In this document: piece by piece, positions 16,005 to 24,027 of the stretch
Numbering within the stretch: the stretch's first letter is position 1
How the letters are laid out: each line of letters opens with the position of its first letter
From: an uncultured Oscillospiraceae bacterium
GTDB lineage: Bacteria; Bacillota; Clostridia; Oscillospirales; Oscillospiraceae
Direction: 5' to 3'
Assembly: GCA_910588495.1 (NCBI GenBank)
Contig: CAJUPU010000037.1
Coordinates: 1 to 29,599 of the forward strand
DNA: 29,599 nucleotides
Position numbers and translations under genes: made by a program
The notes under the pieces: model-generated
What the model was told of the DNA's origin: nothing
Database searches by the model: none
Seen by the model: the letters and a program-made list of their open reading frames with translations, nothing else

Positions 16005-17591
16005 ATGAAAGGCAGACTGACACTTCAGCAGCGCCTGATCCTGCCCATCGTCCTGCTGGGCCTGATCGCCCTGCTGTCCAATATCCTGGCGGTATTCAGC
16101 ATCAACAACGTCCACGCCAACGCGGGGAGCATCGTGGACACCAGCATGGCCAGCGAGGAGCGGCTGGAGGACATCCGGCGCTGCGTCATGGACATCCACC
16201 GGCTGGCCCTGTCCCACATCGTGGCGGCGGACCACGCCACCATGATCCGGCTGGTCCAGGAGATCAAGGCGGAGGAGGCCGCCCTGGACGAAAAGCTCAG
16301 CGCCTATGAGCCCTTCGTCTCCCAGGCGGACGAGACAAACTACCGCTCCCTGCTGGACAGCTACGCCGGGTTCAAACACGCCCTGGTCTATCTGGTCAGC
16401 GCCAGCGCCGACAGCAAGACCCAGGAGGCCTACGCCACCGCCAACGGGGACGTGGCCCGCTGGGGCGAGGCGGCGGAGGCCGCCATCGACGCCTTGTCCG
16501 CCTCCGTCACCGCCCAGGCGGAGCAGGCCCGGGGGCGGCTCACCTTGGTCTACATCGCCGCCCTGATCGGCAGCGCCTTCACGCTGGTCTTGGGGATCCT
16601 CCTGGTGGCGGCGGCGTTCCGGATCGTCCGCAGGTACGTCCTCACCCCCATCCGGGACACCATGGGCACCCTTCAGGACAGCTCCGAGCGGATCTCCGGC
16701 GTGGTGGGGGAGGTACGGCGGCGGACCAAGCACTCCAACGACAGCGTGCGCAGCCTCTCCCAGCTGACCCAGCAGCTCTCCGCCGCCCTGGAGGAGATCG
16801 CGGGCAGCGCCGCGGCCATCACCGCCGGCGCCGCCGGCACCCAGGGGGACACCCAGAGCATGGCCGAGGAGTGCGCCGCCATCACGGCCCACTCCGCCGG
16901 GATGCGGGAGCGCGCCGAGGAGATGGAGCGCACCGCCCGGACGGAGACGGAGGAGGTCCGGGACAAGACGGCCCAGATCATGGCCATGCTGGATCAGGCC
17001 ATCGAGAAGAGCCGCAGCGTGGAGCAGATCCGCAGCCTCACCCAGGACATCCTGGACATCTCCTCCTCCACCGACCTGATCGCCGTCAACGCCTCCATCG
17101 AGGCCGCCCGGGCGGGGGCGGCGGGGGCCGGCTTCACCGTGGTGGCCCAGGAGGTCCACAAGCTGGCCGACTCCTGCGCCGAGACCGCCAACCACATCCA
17201 GGAGGTCAGCGGGGTGGTGACGGGGGCGGTGGACTATCTGGCCCGCAGCGCCCGCCAGCTGGCCGACCATCTCAGCCAGGTCATCGCGGGACAGCTGGAG
17301 CGGTCCGTCCAGGCCGGCCGCCAGTACCGGGAGGACTCGGACTACATCGGGCAGGCCATGGAGCAGTTCAACGACCGGGTGGATCGGCTGAAGCAGGCCA
17401 TCGACCAGATCGCCGTCTCGATCTCCAGCATCTCCAGCTCCATCGACGGGGCGGCCTCCGGCCTCAGCGGCGCCGCCGGCAGCACCCGCATCCTGGTGGA
17501 CGACATGGAGGGGATCGCCGGGCGGATGGACGCCAACCAGGAGATCGTGGGGGAGCTCCAAAAGCAGATGGACATGTTTGCCAACCTATAG
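16005..17591 (+). CDS. Methyl-accepting chemotaxis-type receptor
   Basis: 528 aa. TM1 is about 12-34, an extracellular domain of about 143 residues with helical bundle pattern spans 36-178, and TM2 is about 179-207. A short HAMP-like linker follows (RRYVLTPIRDTM), then a long cytoplasmic coiled coil. The signalling tip reads STDLIAVNASIEAARAGAAGAGFTVVAQEVHKLAD, with E366 in the core IEAARAG, so coupling to CheA/CheW is expected. No C-terminal CheR-docking pentapeptide is seen. GGGAGGGAG (15991-15999) precedes ATG 16005. It is co-transcribed with the lipoprotein upstream, which suggests the receptor reads that binding protein's ligand. No other chemotaxis or flagellar gene lies in the window. 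Confidence 0.9.
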   Translation: MKGRLTLQQRLILPIVLLGLIALLSNILAVFSINNVHANAGSIVDTSMASEERLEDIRRCVMDIHRLALSHIVAADHATMIRLVQEIKAEEAALDEKLSAYEPFVSQADETNYRSLLDSYAGFKHALVYLVSASADSKTQEAYATANGDVARWGEAAEAAIDALSASVTAQAEQARGRLTLVYIAALIGSAFTLVLGILLVAAAFRIVRRYVLTPIRDTMGTLQDSSERISGVVGEVRRRTKHSNDSVRSLSQLTQQLSAALEEIAGSAAAITAGAAGTQGDTQSMAEECAAITAHSAGMRERAEEMERTARTETEEVRDKTAQIMAMLDQAIEKSRSVEQIRSLTQDILDISSSTDLIAVNASIEAARAGAAGAGFTVVAQEVHKLADSCAETANHIQEVSGVVTGAVDYLARSARQLADHLSQVIAGQLERSVQAGRQYREDSDYIGQAMEQFNDRVDRLKQAIDQIAVSISSISSSIDGAASGLSGAAGSTRILVDDMEGIAGRMDANQEIVGELQKQMDMFANL

Positions 17592-17602
17592 TTGACGCGG
17601 TT

Positions 17603-17776
17603 GAAAAGAAGCAGGTGCTTCTTTTCGGCCTGCTCGGCGAATCATCGCCGAGCAGGCCGCGGAGCGGCCTCGCGTCAGACTTCATAGTCAGCGCACAAGC
17701 TTTGCTGAACAGCGGCTGTGCCGCTGTCTGAAAATCGGCAGTTGCCGATTTTCAAGTGCGCTGGCTATATAGCGCA
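17603..17776. repeat. Cluster of five closely spaced inverted repeats
   Basis: After the chemoreceptor gene five hairpins follow in 174 nt: 11-bp arms at 17603-17613/17616-17626; 14-bp arms at 17627-17640/17645-17658; 8-bp arms at 17709-17716/17720-17727; 11-bp arms at 17730-17740/17743-17753; and 6-bp arms TGCGCT/AGCGCA at 17757-17776. The first four are perfect. None has a clear T-run, so simple termination does not explain so many. It looks like a palindromic intergenic element. Confidence 0.65.
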
Positions 17777-17809
17777 GGCGGCGGCCCCCAGGCTGCCCGC
17801 CCCAAACAC

Positions 17810-17843
17810 AGCGGGAGCGCCCCCATCTGGGAGCGCTCCCGCT
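17810..17843 (-). terminator. Hairpin after lepA
   Basis: AGCGGGAGCGC (17810-17820) pairs with 17833-17843; on the minus strand it starts 4 nt after the lepA stop. Only short T stretches follow, so termination is probable rather than certain. Confidence 0.6.
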
Positions 17844-17847
17844 GTTC

Positions 17848-19659
17848 TTATCCCTCGTCGTCCAGCTTCAGCACCGCCATGAACGCCTCCGTAGGCATCT
17901 GCACCGTGCCCAGGGAGCGCATCTTCTTCTTGCCCTCTTTCTGCTTCTCCAGCAGCTTCTTCTTCCGGGTGATGTCGCCGCCGTAGCACTTGGCCAGCAC
18001 GTCCTTGCGCAGGGCCTTGAGGGTCTCCCGGGCGATGACCTTGCCGCCGATGGCCGCCTGGATGGGCACCTCGAACATCTGCCGGGGGATGTTCTCCTTC
18101 AGCTTCTCGCAGATCCGCCGGGCCCGTTTGTACGCCTTGTCCCGGTGGGCGATGAAGCTCAAAGCATCCACCTGGTCGCCGTTGAGCAGCAGGTCCACCT
18201 TCACCAGGTCGGAGGGACGGTACTCGTCCAGCTCGTAGTCCAGGGAGGCGTATCCCCGGGTCTTGGCCTTCAGCGTGTCGAAAAAGTCGTAGATGATCTC
18301 GTTGAGGGGCATGAGATACCGGATCTCCACCAGGTTGGTGTCCAAATACTGCATGTCCTTGTACTCCCCCCGGCGGTCCTGGCACAGGGGCATGATATTG
18401 CCCACGTAGTCCGGCGGCGAGATGATCGACACATTGGCATAGGGCTCCATGGCCTCCTTGATGGCGCCGGGGTCCGGGTAGTTATGGGGGTTGTCCACCC
18501 GCACCAGAGTCCCATCCGTTTTGGTCACCTCATATATTACCGAAGGTAATGTAGTGATCAGGTCCAGATCGAACTCCCGCTCCAGCCGCTCCTGGATGAT
18601 CTCCATGTGGAGCATCCCCAAAAAGCCGCACCGGAACCCGAAGCCCAGGGCGATGGAGGACTCCGGCTCGAAGGACAGGGAGGCGTCGTTGAGCTGGAGC
18701 TTTTCCAGCGCGTCCCGCAGGTCTGGGTACTTGGAGCCGTCCTCGGTATACACGCCGCAGTACACCATGGCCTGGGCGGGGCGGTAGCCGGGGAGCGGTT
18801 CGGCGGTGGGCCGCTGGGCCTCGGTGATGGTGTCGCCCACCCGGGTGTCCTTCACGGTCTTGATGGAGGCGGTGAACCAGCCCACCTCCCCGGCGGACAG
18901 CTCCCTCGCGCTCTCCATCCCCAGGGGGCGCAGATACCCGCAGTCCAGCACGGTATACTGGGCGCCGGAGGCCATGAGCTTCACCTGCATCCCCGGCCGG
19001 ATGGTCCCCTCCATCACCCGGAAGTAGACGATCACCCCCAGATAGGGGTCGTACTGGCTGTCGAAGATCAGGGCCTTCAGGGGGGCGGAGGGATCTCCAG
19101 TAGGGGCGGGGACGTTGTGCACGATGTCCTCCAGCACGCAGGCGATGTTGACGCCCTGCTTGGCGGAGATCTCGGGCGCGTCCAGGGCGGGCAGGCCGAT
19201 GATGTCCTCGATCTCGCGCTTCACCCGCTGGGGGTCGGCGGCGGGCAGGTCGATCTTGTTGAGCACCGGCCGGATCTCCAGGTCGTGGTCCAGGGCCAGA
19301 TAGGTGTTGGCCAGGGTCTGGGCCTCCACCCCCTGGGCGGCGTCCACCACCAGCACCGCCCCCTCGCAGGCGGCCAGGGAGCGGCTGACCTCGTAGTTGA
19401 AGTCCACATGGCCCGGGGTGTCGATGAGGTTGAGGCAGTAGGTCGCCCCATCCTGGGCCTTGTAGTCCATGCGGACGGCCCGGGCCTTGATGGTGATGCC
19501 CCGCTCCCGCTCCAGGTCCATGTTGTCCAGCAGCTGAGACTCCATCTGCCGCTGCTCCACCGCCCCGCAGATCTCGATCATCCGGTCGGACAGGGTGGAT
19601 TTCCCGTGATCGATGTGGGCGATGATAGAAAAGTTGCGGATATTAGACTGATCTGTCAT
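17848..19659 (-). CDS. lepA: Elongation factor 4 (ribosome back-translocase GTPase)
   Basis: A 603-aa translational GTPase of full family length. G1 is AHIDHGKST (14-22), G3 DTPGH (80-84) and G4 NKID (134-137). The EF-G-like domains II, III and V follow. The LepA-specific C-terminal domain ends the protein (KYPDL and GDITRKKKLLEKQKEGKKKMR stretches, then PTEAFMAVLKLDD). It binds ribosomes and is thought to remodel stalled or mistranslocated complexes. GGAGGG lies 8 nt before ATG. In many Firmicutes lepA sits near gpr or rpsT; here gpr and rpsT are about 7 kb away, with the acylation genes and pta between. Confidence 0.97.
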   Translation of the reverse strand: MTDQSNIRNFSIIAHIDHGKSTLSDRMIEICGAVEQRQMESQLLDNMDLERERGITIKARAVRMDYKAQDGATYCLNLIDTPGHVDFNYEVSRSLAACEGAVLVVDAAQGVEAQTLANTYLALDHDLEIRPVLNKIDLPAADPQRVKREIEDIIGLPALDAPEISAKQGVNIACVLEDIVHNVPAPTGDPSAPLKALIFDSQYDPYLGVIVYFRVMEGTIRPGMQVKLMASGAQYTVLDCGYLRPLGMESARELSAGEVGWFTASIKTVKDTRVGDTITEAQRPTAEPLPGYRPAQAMVYCGVYTEDGSKYPDLRDALEKLQLNDASLSFEPESSIALGFGFRCGFLGMLHMEIIQERLEREFDLDLITTLPSVIYEVTKTDGTLVRVDNPHNYPDPGAIKEAMEPYANVSIISPPDYVGNIMPLCQDRRGEYKDMQYLDTNLVEIRYLMPLNEIIYDFFDTLKAKTRGYASLDYELDEYRPSDLVKVDLLLNGDQVDALSFIAHRDKAYKRARRICEKLKENIPRQMFEVPIQAAIGGKVIARETLKALRKDVLAKCYGGDITRKKKLLEKQKEGKKKMRSLGTVQMPTEAFMAVLKLDDEG

Positions 19660-19743
19660 AAGCTATACCCTCCATGGGGAAAATATGCCCCAAAATCCAG
19701 AAGCTGTACCCATCGCCGAAGTATTCAGATCTGTGAGCCAAAA

Positions 19744-19792
19744 TTGCCGGTGGCAAGGCGAAAGATCGACTTTGTGTATTTCGCGATCTTTC
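19744..19792. repeat. Two inverted repeats upstream of lepA
   Basis: TTGCC-GGT-GGCAA (19744-19756) and GAAAGATCG/CGATCTTTC (19760-19768/19784-19792) lie in the 193-nt spacer between the SGNH-type gene and lepA. On the minus strand the second is preceded by CGCGTTGAAA, like GCGGTTGAAA at the start of the 17603 cluster, so both may belong to one repeat family. Confidence 0.4.
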
Positions 19793-19852
19793 AACGCGGC
19801 CAGCGGCGATTCGGGCCGCAAAGCTGGGTGCTGAGGCGATCGGTACAGCTTC

Positions 19853-20926
19853 TCAGCCGTCCGGCTGGGGCAGCGCCGCCTCCATCTCCCGGTATGACTG
19901 GAACAGCAGCTCGAAGTCGTAGGCGTCGAGATAGTCCCGCAGCGTCTGGAGCGCCGGGGCGCAGTTGTCCGGCGTGAGCCGCCATTTGCCCTCCATGAGC
20001 ATCTGGGCCACCCAGGCGGTGACCTCGGCGGAGCAGTGGATGTGGTCGGTGTAGTAGCCCAGCTCGGTGACATGGCCCAGGTCGTGGAGGAAGCAATGGA
20101 CCTGCGCGTTGCCGTGCTCCATCAGGCGCGAGGCGGCGTATCTCACCGCCTCCAGCACCGCCTCCGTCCTGCCCTGCTGGCACATCTTGTCCCAGAACAG
20201 CAGGCTGTACGGGGGGAACCACACTACGAACCGGGTGTCCGGGTGGGCCTCCAGCCAGCCGCAGATCAGGTCCATGTTCCGCTCCGCCGCAGGCAGGAAG
20301 GCGTCCTCCGGCAAGGCGGCGTCCACGGCCTCCGGCCGGGTGTAGCCCCGCATGGCCGCCCACCAGCTGAACTCGAACTCCCCCTCCCACACATAGGCGT
20401 CGTCCAGGGGGACCTTGCCCGCCTCACCCAGCACCAGCGACCTGACCGCCAGAGCCACGCTCTCCCCGTTGAGGTAGAACTGCAGGTCGTCCAGGGGATC
20501 GTCGTTGTACAGGTACTGGGGCAGCTCAGAGACCTGCTCCTCCCGGACCAGCACCGTGGGGTCCAGGCAGAAATACACCGTGTCCAGCTCCCCGTGGGTG
20601 CGGAAGGCCAGGTCCAGCGCGGTGTCGAACTCGCTGAGGCGCCCGTCGGGGAAGGTGATCTTCAGCGTCTTTTCCCCCGTGCCCTGGGTGAACCAGGAGG
20701 CCCGGAAGTTGGCCACCGACGAGGTTCCCATCACCACGCTGGAGTACTCCTGACGGCGGATCAGCCCGGCCAGCTCATAGCGCTCGTTGACGAACAGGGC
20801 GCTCCCGCCCTCCTCCAGCCCGCCCGCCGTCAGCAGGGGATCGGTCCACGCCACCAGCGCCGCGCAGGCCGCCAGCACTGCCAGCGCGCAGGCGAGCGCC
20901 GAGATGAAAAAGGTCTTTGGTCGCAC
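19853..20926 (-). CDS. SGNH-hydrolase-like (AlgX/DltD-type) membrane-anchored acylation partner
   Basis: A 357-aa protein with one N-terminal membrane segment (about 7-27) and an extracytoplasmic domain. Block I reads VVMGTSSVANFR with probable nucleophile S69, and the C-terminal DxxH is D292-HI-H295 in YYTDHIHCS, the pair expected in SGNH/GDSL acyl-transfer domains. The gene follows an MBOAT acyltransferase gene, the same pairing as AlgI with AlgJ/AlgX or DltB with DltD, so it likely completes transfer of an acyl group onto a surface polymer. The start is GTG (20926-20924) with AAGGGGG 7 nt upstream. The whole spacer to the MBOAT gene is nearly filled by a 137-bp repeat. The polymer is unknown. 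Confidence 0.75.
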   Translation of the reverse strand: MRPKTFFISALACALAVLAACAALVAWTDPLLTAGGLEEGGSALFVNERYELAGLIRRQEYSSVVMGTSSVANFRASWFTQGTGEKTLKITFPDGRLSEFDTALDLAFRTHGELDTVYFCLDPTVLVREEQVSELPQYLYNDDPLDDLQFYLNGESVALAVRSLVLGEAGKVPLDDAYVWEGEFEFSWWAAMRGYTRPEAVDAALPEDAFLPAAERNMDLICGWLEAHPDTRFVVWFPPYSLLFWDKMCQQGRTEAVLEAVRYAASRLMEHGNAQVHCFLHDLGHVTELGYYTDHIHCSAEVTAWVAQMLMEGKWRLTPDNCAPALQTLRDYLDAYDFELLFQSYREMEAALPQPDG

Positions 20927-20945
20927 GTTGGCGCCCCCTTGTCGT

Positions 20946-21082
20946 TGTCACGCTATGAAGCGGCCAGGATGCTCAGTCGCTTTTCCTCCGACTCAAGCGA
21001 AACCCGCCTCTGCTGTGCGGCGGCTGGGCTTTTGCTTTCGCTCCGGTCCAAGCTCCTTCGCTGTCCGCTTCTCCGCGCTTCT
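20946..21082 (-). repeat. 137-bp intergenic repeat, copy 1
   Basis: Aligns over its full 137 nt with 22772-22908. The gene-proximal 42 nt (21041-21082) differ at only two positions from 22617-22658 and 22867-22908. It starts one nucleotide after the stop codon of the MBOAT gene (read on minus) and ends 20 nt before the next start, so it makes up almost the whole spacer. Confidence 0.85.
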
Positions 21083-21083
21083 C

Positions 21084-22532
21084 TTAAAAATTGGCGTAGA
21101 TGAACGTATCCACCCCGGAGAACAGCAGCACCGACCCGGCAAGGCACGCCGCGGTCAGGGCCAGCCGCCAGCCGGAGGGCCGGAACTCCTTCGCCTGGGC
21201 CACCGGGCCGGGACAGGCCAGCAGCCCCAGCCCCGCCGGGATGAGCAGCAGCGGCACCCAGTACATCAGCCAGGCCCCCGACCGGTCCACGACGCACTGG
21301 ATCAGCCCCAGGGCCTCCCGCATCACCTTGAGCAGCAGCGTGGAGATGAACTCCCGGGAGGGCAGCGCCCAGCCCGGCTGGAACAGCCTGCCCAGCAGGG
21401 CCAGGGCCTGGCCCACGCTGTCCGCCCGGAAGAAGGCCAGGCTGAGGGTGAAGAACAGGAAGGTGCCCGCCCAGGCCAGCGGCCCGGGCAGCCGGACCTT
21501 CCCCCGGCACAGCCGCTCCAGGATCTGGGCCCCGCCCTGGAGCGCGCCCCAGATGAGAAAGCCCCACCCCGCCCCGTGCCACAGCCCGGACAGCAGGAAC
21601 ACGATCATGATGTTGCGGCAGGCGGCCGCGCTCCCCCGGCGGTTTCCCCCCAGGGGGAAGTACACGCACCGCCGGAACACCCGGGACAGGGTGATGTGCC
21701 ACCTGTCCCACAGCTCCCCCACCGACCGGGCGCGCAGGGGGGCGTCGAAGTTCATCGGAAGCCGGATCCCCATCATCCTGCCCATGCCCCAGGCCATGTC
21801 GCTGTAGCCGGAGAAGTCGAAATAGAGCTGAAGGGTGTAGCACACCAGGGTGAGCAGGGCGTCCGCCGGGGCCAGCGACCCGGCGTTGGCGAAGCCGAAG
21901 TTGGCGCCGTTGGCGAACACCCCGGCCAGCAGCACCTTCTTGCCCAGCCCCAGGGCAAAGCAATACAGCCCCGCCGCCAGGTCCTCCCAGGAGAAGGGCG
22001 CTGGGCGGCGCAGCTGTGGGGCCAGCTCGTCCACCCGGGTGATGGGCCCGCAGGTGGCGGTGGCGAAAAAGGTGAGGCAGCAGGCGTAGTCCAGGGGGGA
22101 GACCTCCTCCCGGACCTCTCCGTCATAGCAGTCCCGCAGCCACAGGATCTGCTGGAAGGTGACGAAGGACAGCCCCAGAGGCATGAGCCCCGCCGGGGGC
22201 GTGAACAGCCCCTCCAACGGCGTCAGGGCCAGCACGGCCCCGGTGTACTTGAAAAAGGCCAGCACCCCCAGCAGGGCCAGCGCCCCCGTCCACAGCAGGG
22301 GCTTCCCCCCCTCCCGGCCCCGGCGGATGGCCAGGCCCAGCCGGTAGGAGGCCGCCCCCTCCGCCCCCAGCACCAGCAGGGACAGGGGGGACTGCCAGCC
22401 GCAGAACACCGCCCCGGCGCACAGCAAAAACACCCGGGCCGCGCCCTGCCCGGCCCGCCGGCCCAGCAGGCGCCACAGCGCCAGCGTCAGGGGCAGGTAG
22501 GCCAGCACGAACAGATGGCTTTGCACGTTCAT
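21084..22532 (-). CDS. MBOAT-family membrane O-acyltransferase (AlgI/DltB-like)
   Basis: A 482-aa polytopic membrane protein. It has the AlgI-type order of segments with WDRWHITLSRVFRRCVYFPLGG (H279) and the catalytic-histidine block GLWHGAGWGFLIWG (H319). MBOAT proteins pass an acyl group across the membrane toward a surface glycan or teichoic acid. The next gene downstream encodes an SGNH-type partner. ATG 22532 is chosen: it has GAGGAAA upstream, and the protein begins there with a typical first membrane helix (HLFVLAYLPLTLALW). The longer frame to 22877 only reads through repeat DNA. No dltA or dltC homologue is adjacent, so this is more likely polysaccharide acetylation than D-alanylation. 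Confidence 0.87.
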   Translation of the reverse strand: MNVQSHLFVLAYLPLTLALWRLLGRRAGQGAARVFLLCAGAVFCGWQSPLSLLVLGAEGAASYRLGLAIRRGREGGKPLLWTGALALLGVLAFFKYTGAVLALTPLEGLFTPPAGLMPLGLSFVTFQQILWLRDCYDGEVREEVSPLDYACCLTFFATATCGPITRVDELAPQLRRPAPFSWEDLAAGLYCFALGLGKKVLLAGVFANGANFGFANAGSLAPADALLTLVCYTLQLYFDFSGYSDMAWGMGRMMGIRLPMNFDAPLRARSVGELWDRWHITLSRVFRRCVYFPLGGNRRGSAAACRNIMIVFLLSGLWHGAGWGFLIWGALQGGAQILERLCRGKVRLPGPLAWAGTFLFFTLSLAFFRADSVGQALALLGRLFQPGWALPSREFISTLLLKVMREALGLIQCVVDRSGAWLMYWVPLLLIPAGLGLLACPGPVAQAKEFRPSGWRLALTAACLAGSVLLFSGVDTFIYANF

Positions 22533-22560
22533 GAGAATTTCCTCGGTTCTTGTCACGCTG

Positions 22561-22698
22561 CGCGCTTCTTGACTGGGGGCCCCCGCGAAGCCGCTTTCCG
22601 GCTTTGTGGGCCTTCCCTCCGGTCCAAGCTCCCTCGCCGTCCGCTTCTCCGCGCTTCTTGACTGGGGCCCCCGCAAAGCCGCTTTTCGGCTTTGTGGG
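22561..22698 (-). repeat. Tandem-like pair of about 50-nt repeats
   Basis: 22561-22610 and 22650-22698 are near identical (a few substitutions and one 1-nt gap in a G-run). The 42-nt core of the 137-bp family lies at 22617-22658, bridging the two. Confidence 0.75.
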
Positions 22699-22771
22699 GA
22701 AAGGAGCCGCAGCGCAATGAGTGAGCTTTCGCCGAAGGCGGAAGCGAGGGCTATGGAGCTTGCGGCGACGC

Positions 22772-22908
22772 TGTCACGCTGCGAACCGGCCGGGGCGCTC
22801 GGTCGCTTTCCCTCCGGCTCAGGCAAGACCCAGTCCCACCTTGTGGGCCTTGGGCTCTTGCCTTCCCTCCGGTCCAAGCTCCCTCGCCGTCCGCTTCTCC
22901 GCGCTTCT
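22772..22908 (-). repeat. 137-bp intergenic repeat, copy 2
   Basis: Same length and order as 20946-21082. Read on minus, it starts two nucleotides after the TGA of the XRE gene (22913-22911). The middle part differs from the other copy more than the two ends do, and holds a CCCAC/GTGGG hairpin. Confidence 0.85.
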
Positions 22909-22910
22909 TT

Positions 22911-23615
22911 TCAGCGGGTGTTTTCCAGATGGCTGGCCATCTCGCCGTTGAGCCGCTCGCCGCAGGTGTGCACGATCTGGAGCAGGGACTGGTACGTCCC
23001 CGGATAGGCCTCCTTCATGGAGTCATTGTCCAGGGGCGGGAACTGGGCGTTCTTCCCCGGGTTGGCCAGAGCGTCCACGAACTCCGCCTCGCTCATGAGC
23101 ATGTCCGCCCGGGGCAGGCCCGCCAAAAACCACTCCTGGGGGATGTTGAAGAAGTCGTCGTTCTCGTTGCCGCTGGCCCGGTGGATGTGGCGGAAGAGGA
23201 TATACACCGTGCCGGACAGATAGTTGGCCGCCGCCCGGATGGCCTTCTTGCTGCCCACCTTGCTGAGGATGTCGAACAGCAGGCCCACCGAGTTCACCAC
23301 CAGCTTCTTGGACAGGGTGGCCAGCACCGAGCCCCGCAGCACATTGTCCCGCTCGTCGGACACGTCGTAGAGGCTGTCGGCGTCCAGGATGGTGGTGCCG
23401 TCCCGGCTGAGGGTGCGCCCCAGCAGGAAGTCGGCGGATACATTGTAGAAGTCGCAGGCCTTCACCACGAACACCAGCCCCGGCTCCCGCGCCCCGTTCT
23501 CATAGTGGGACAGCAGGGCCTGGGAGATGCCCAGGGTCTTGGCGGCCTGACGCTGTGAGATGCCCTTCTCCTGCCGCAGCAGGGAGAGGGTTCGCGCAAA
23601 ATCGGGATTGGTCAT
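22911..23615 (-). CDS. XRE-family helix-turn-helix regulator with unrecognised C-terminal domain
   Basis: 234 aa. An N-terminal HTH domain (about 5-65) reads TLSLLRQEKGISQRQAAKTLGISQALLSHYENGAREP, followed by CDFYNVSADFLLGR, the usual phage-repressor-like end. The remaining 165 residues are helical and have no motif I know. The start is ATG 23615 with GGGGAG about 7 nt upstream; an upstream in-frame ATG at 23696 lacks an RBS. A promoter is visible at 23816-23844, giving a leader of about 190 nt with several ACGGAC motifs. It may be autoregulated. Its target is unknown. The gene ends next to a 137-bp repeat. Confidence 0.87.
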   Translation of the reverse strand: MTNPDFARTLSLLRQEKGISQRQAAKTLGISQALLSHYENGAREPGLVFVVKACDFYNVSADFLLGRTLSRDGTTILDADSLYDVSDERDNVLRGSVLATLSKKLVVNSVGLLFDILSKVGSKKAIRAAANYLSGTVYILFRHIHRASGNENDDFFNIPQEWFLAGLPRADMLMSEAEFVDALANPGKNAQFPPLDNDSMKEAYPGTYQSLLQIVHTCGERLNGEMASHLENTR

Positions 23616-23815
23616 CCTGATCTCCCCTTTCCTAGTGTAGGCTTTCTCAGTATCCATTAGGAAAAGGCTGTCGGGACCACGGACACACGAACACACGGAC
23701 GCTTCGGACGCACGGGCTCACGGACCTGTGGCGGCGCTCCAAGGGCGCTCAGGTATCCCTTCAGCATTTCCTGCGGCGGCGGCCTGCCGGTCCGCGGCCG
23801 CAACACAGTAAGTAT

Positions 23816-23844
23816 AGTATAACGGGGGCAAAACGGTTTGTAAA
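23816..23844 (-). promoter_or_regulatory. Sigma-A promoter of the XRE gene
   Basis: On the minus strand: TTTACA (23844-23839), 17-bp spacer, TATACT (23821-23816). A second TATACT follows at 23816-23811. Confidence 0.65.
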
Positions 23845-23911
23845 GAGCGGATCGCCCCGGAACAGCAAAGAAATTCAGCGGTATTTTTTTGTGCTTTTCG
23901 CCAGTTGCCCC

Positions 23912-23940
23912 TTGAAAAATCACCGGGTCGGTGGTAGATT
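23912..23940 (+). promoter_or_regulatory. Probable promoter of pta
   Basis: TTGAAA (23912-23917), 17-bp spacer, TAGATT (23935-23940), about 80 nt before the pta start. Confidence 0.5.
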
Positions 23941-24027
23941 AAGTGATAGCCTACAAAGATCCGGGCGGCGCTGGGAAAAACCGGCAGAGACCGGCCCCCG
24001 CCGCACCAATACTGGAGGGAACGGCCC

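Larger units (their letters stand above)
22533..22910 (-). other. Repeat-filled spacer between the XRE and MBOAT genes
   Basis: 378 nt without a gene. It contains a 42-nt core repeat (22617-22658), a full 137-bp repeat (22772-22908), and a pair of about 50-nt direct repeats (22561-22610 and 22650-22698), each with a small AAGCCG/CGGCTT hairpin. An open frame through it reflects base composition and has no start signals. Confidence 0.75.
23616..24027. other. Divergent regulatory spacer between the XRE gene and pta
   Basis: 412 nt with no gene. It holds promoters on both strands (listed separately). ACGGAC hexamers lie at 23679, 23695 and 23720 with a TCGGAC at 23704 in the XRE leader, and a CCTA-GTG-TAGG palindrome at 23631-23641 just before the XRE RBS. 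Confidence 0.6.

Noticed and set aside
14745..17591. 948-aa plus-strand frame joining the binding-protein region to the chemoreceptor
   Set aside because: The first half is an out-of-frame shadow of the lipoprotein gene. Only the part from ATG 16005 is the receptor.
22533..22877. N-terminal extension of the MBOAT frame
   Set aside because: It translates repeat DNA, and a good RBS with a membrane start lies at 22532.
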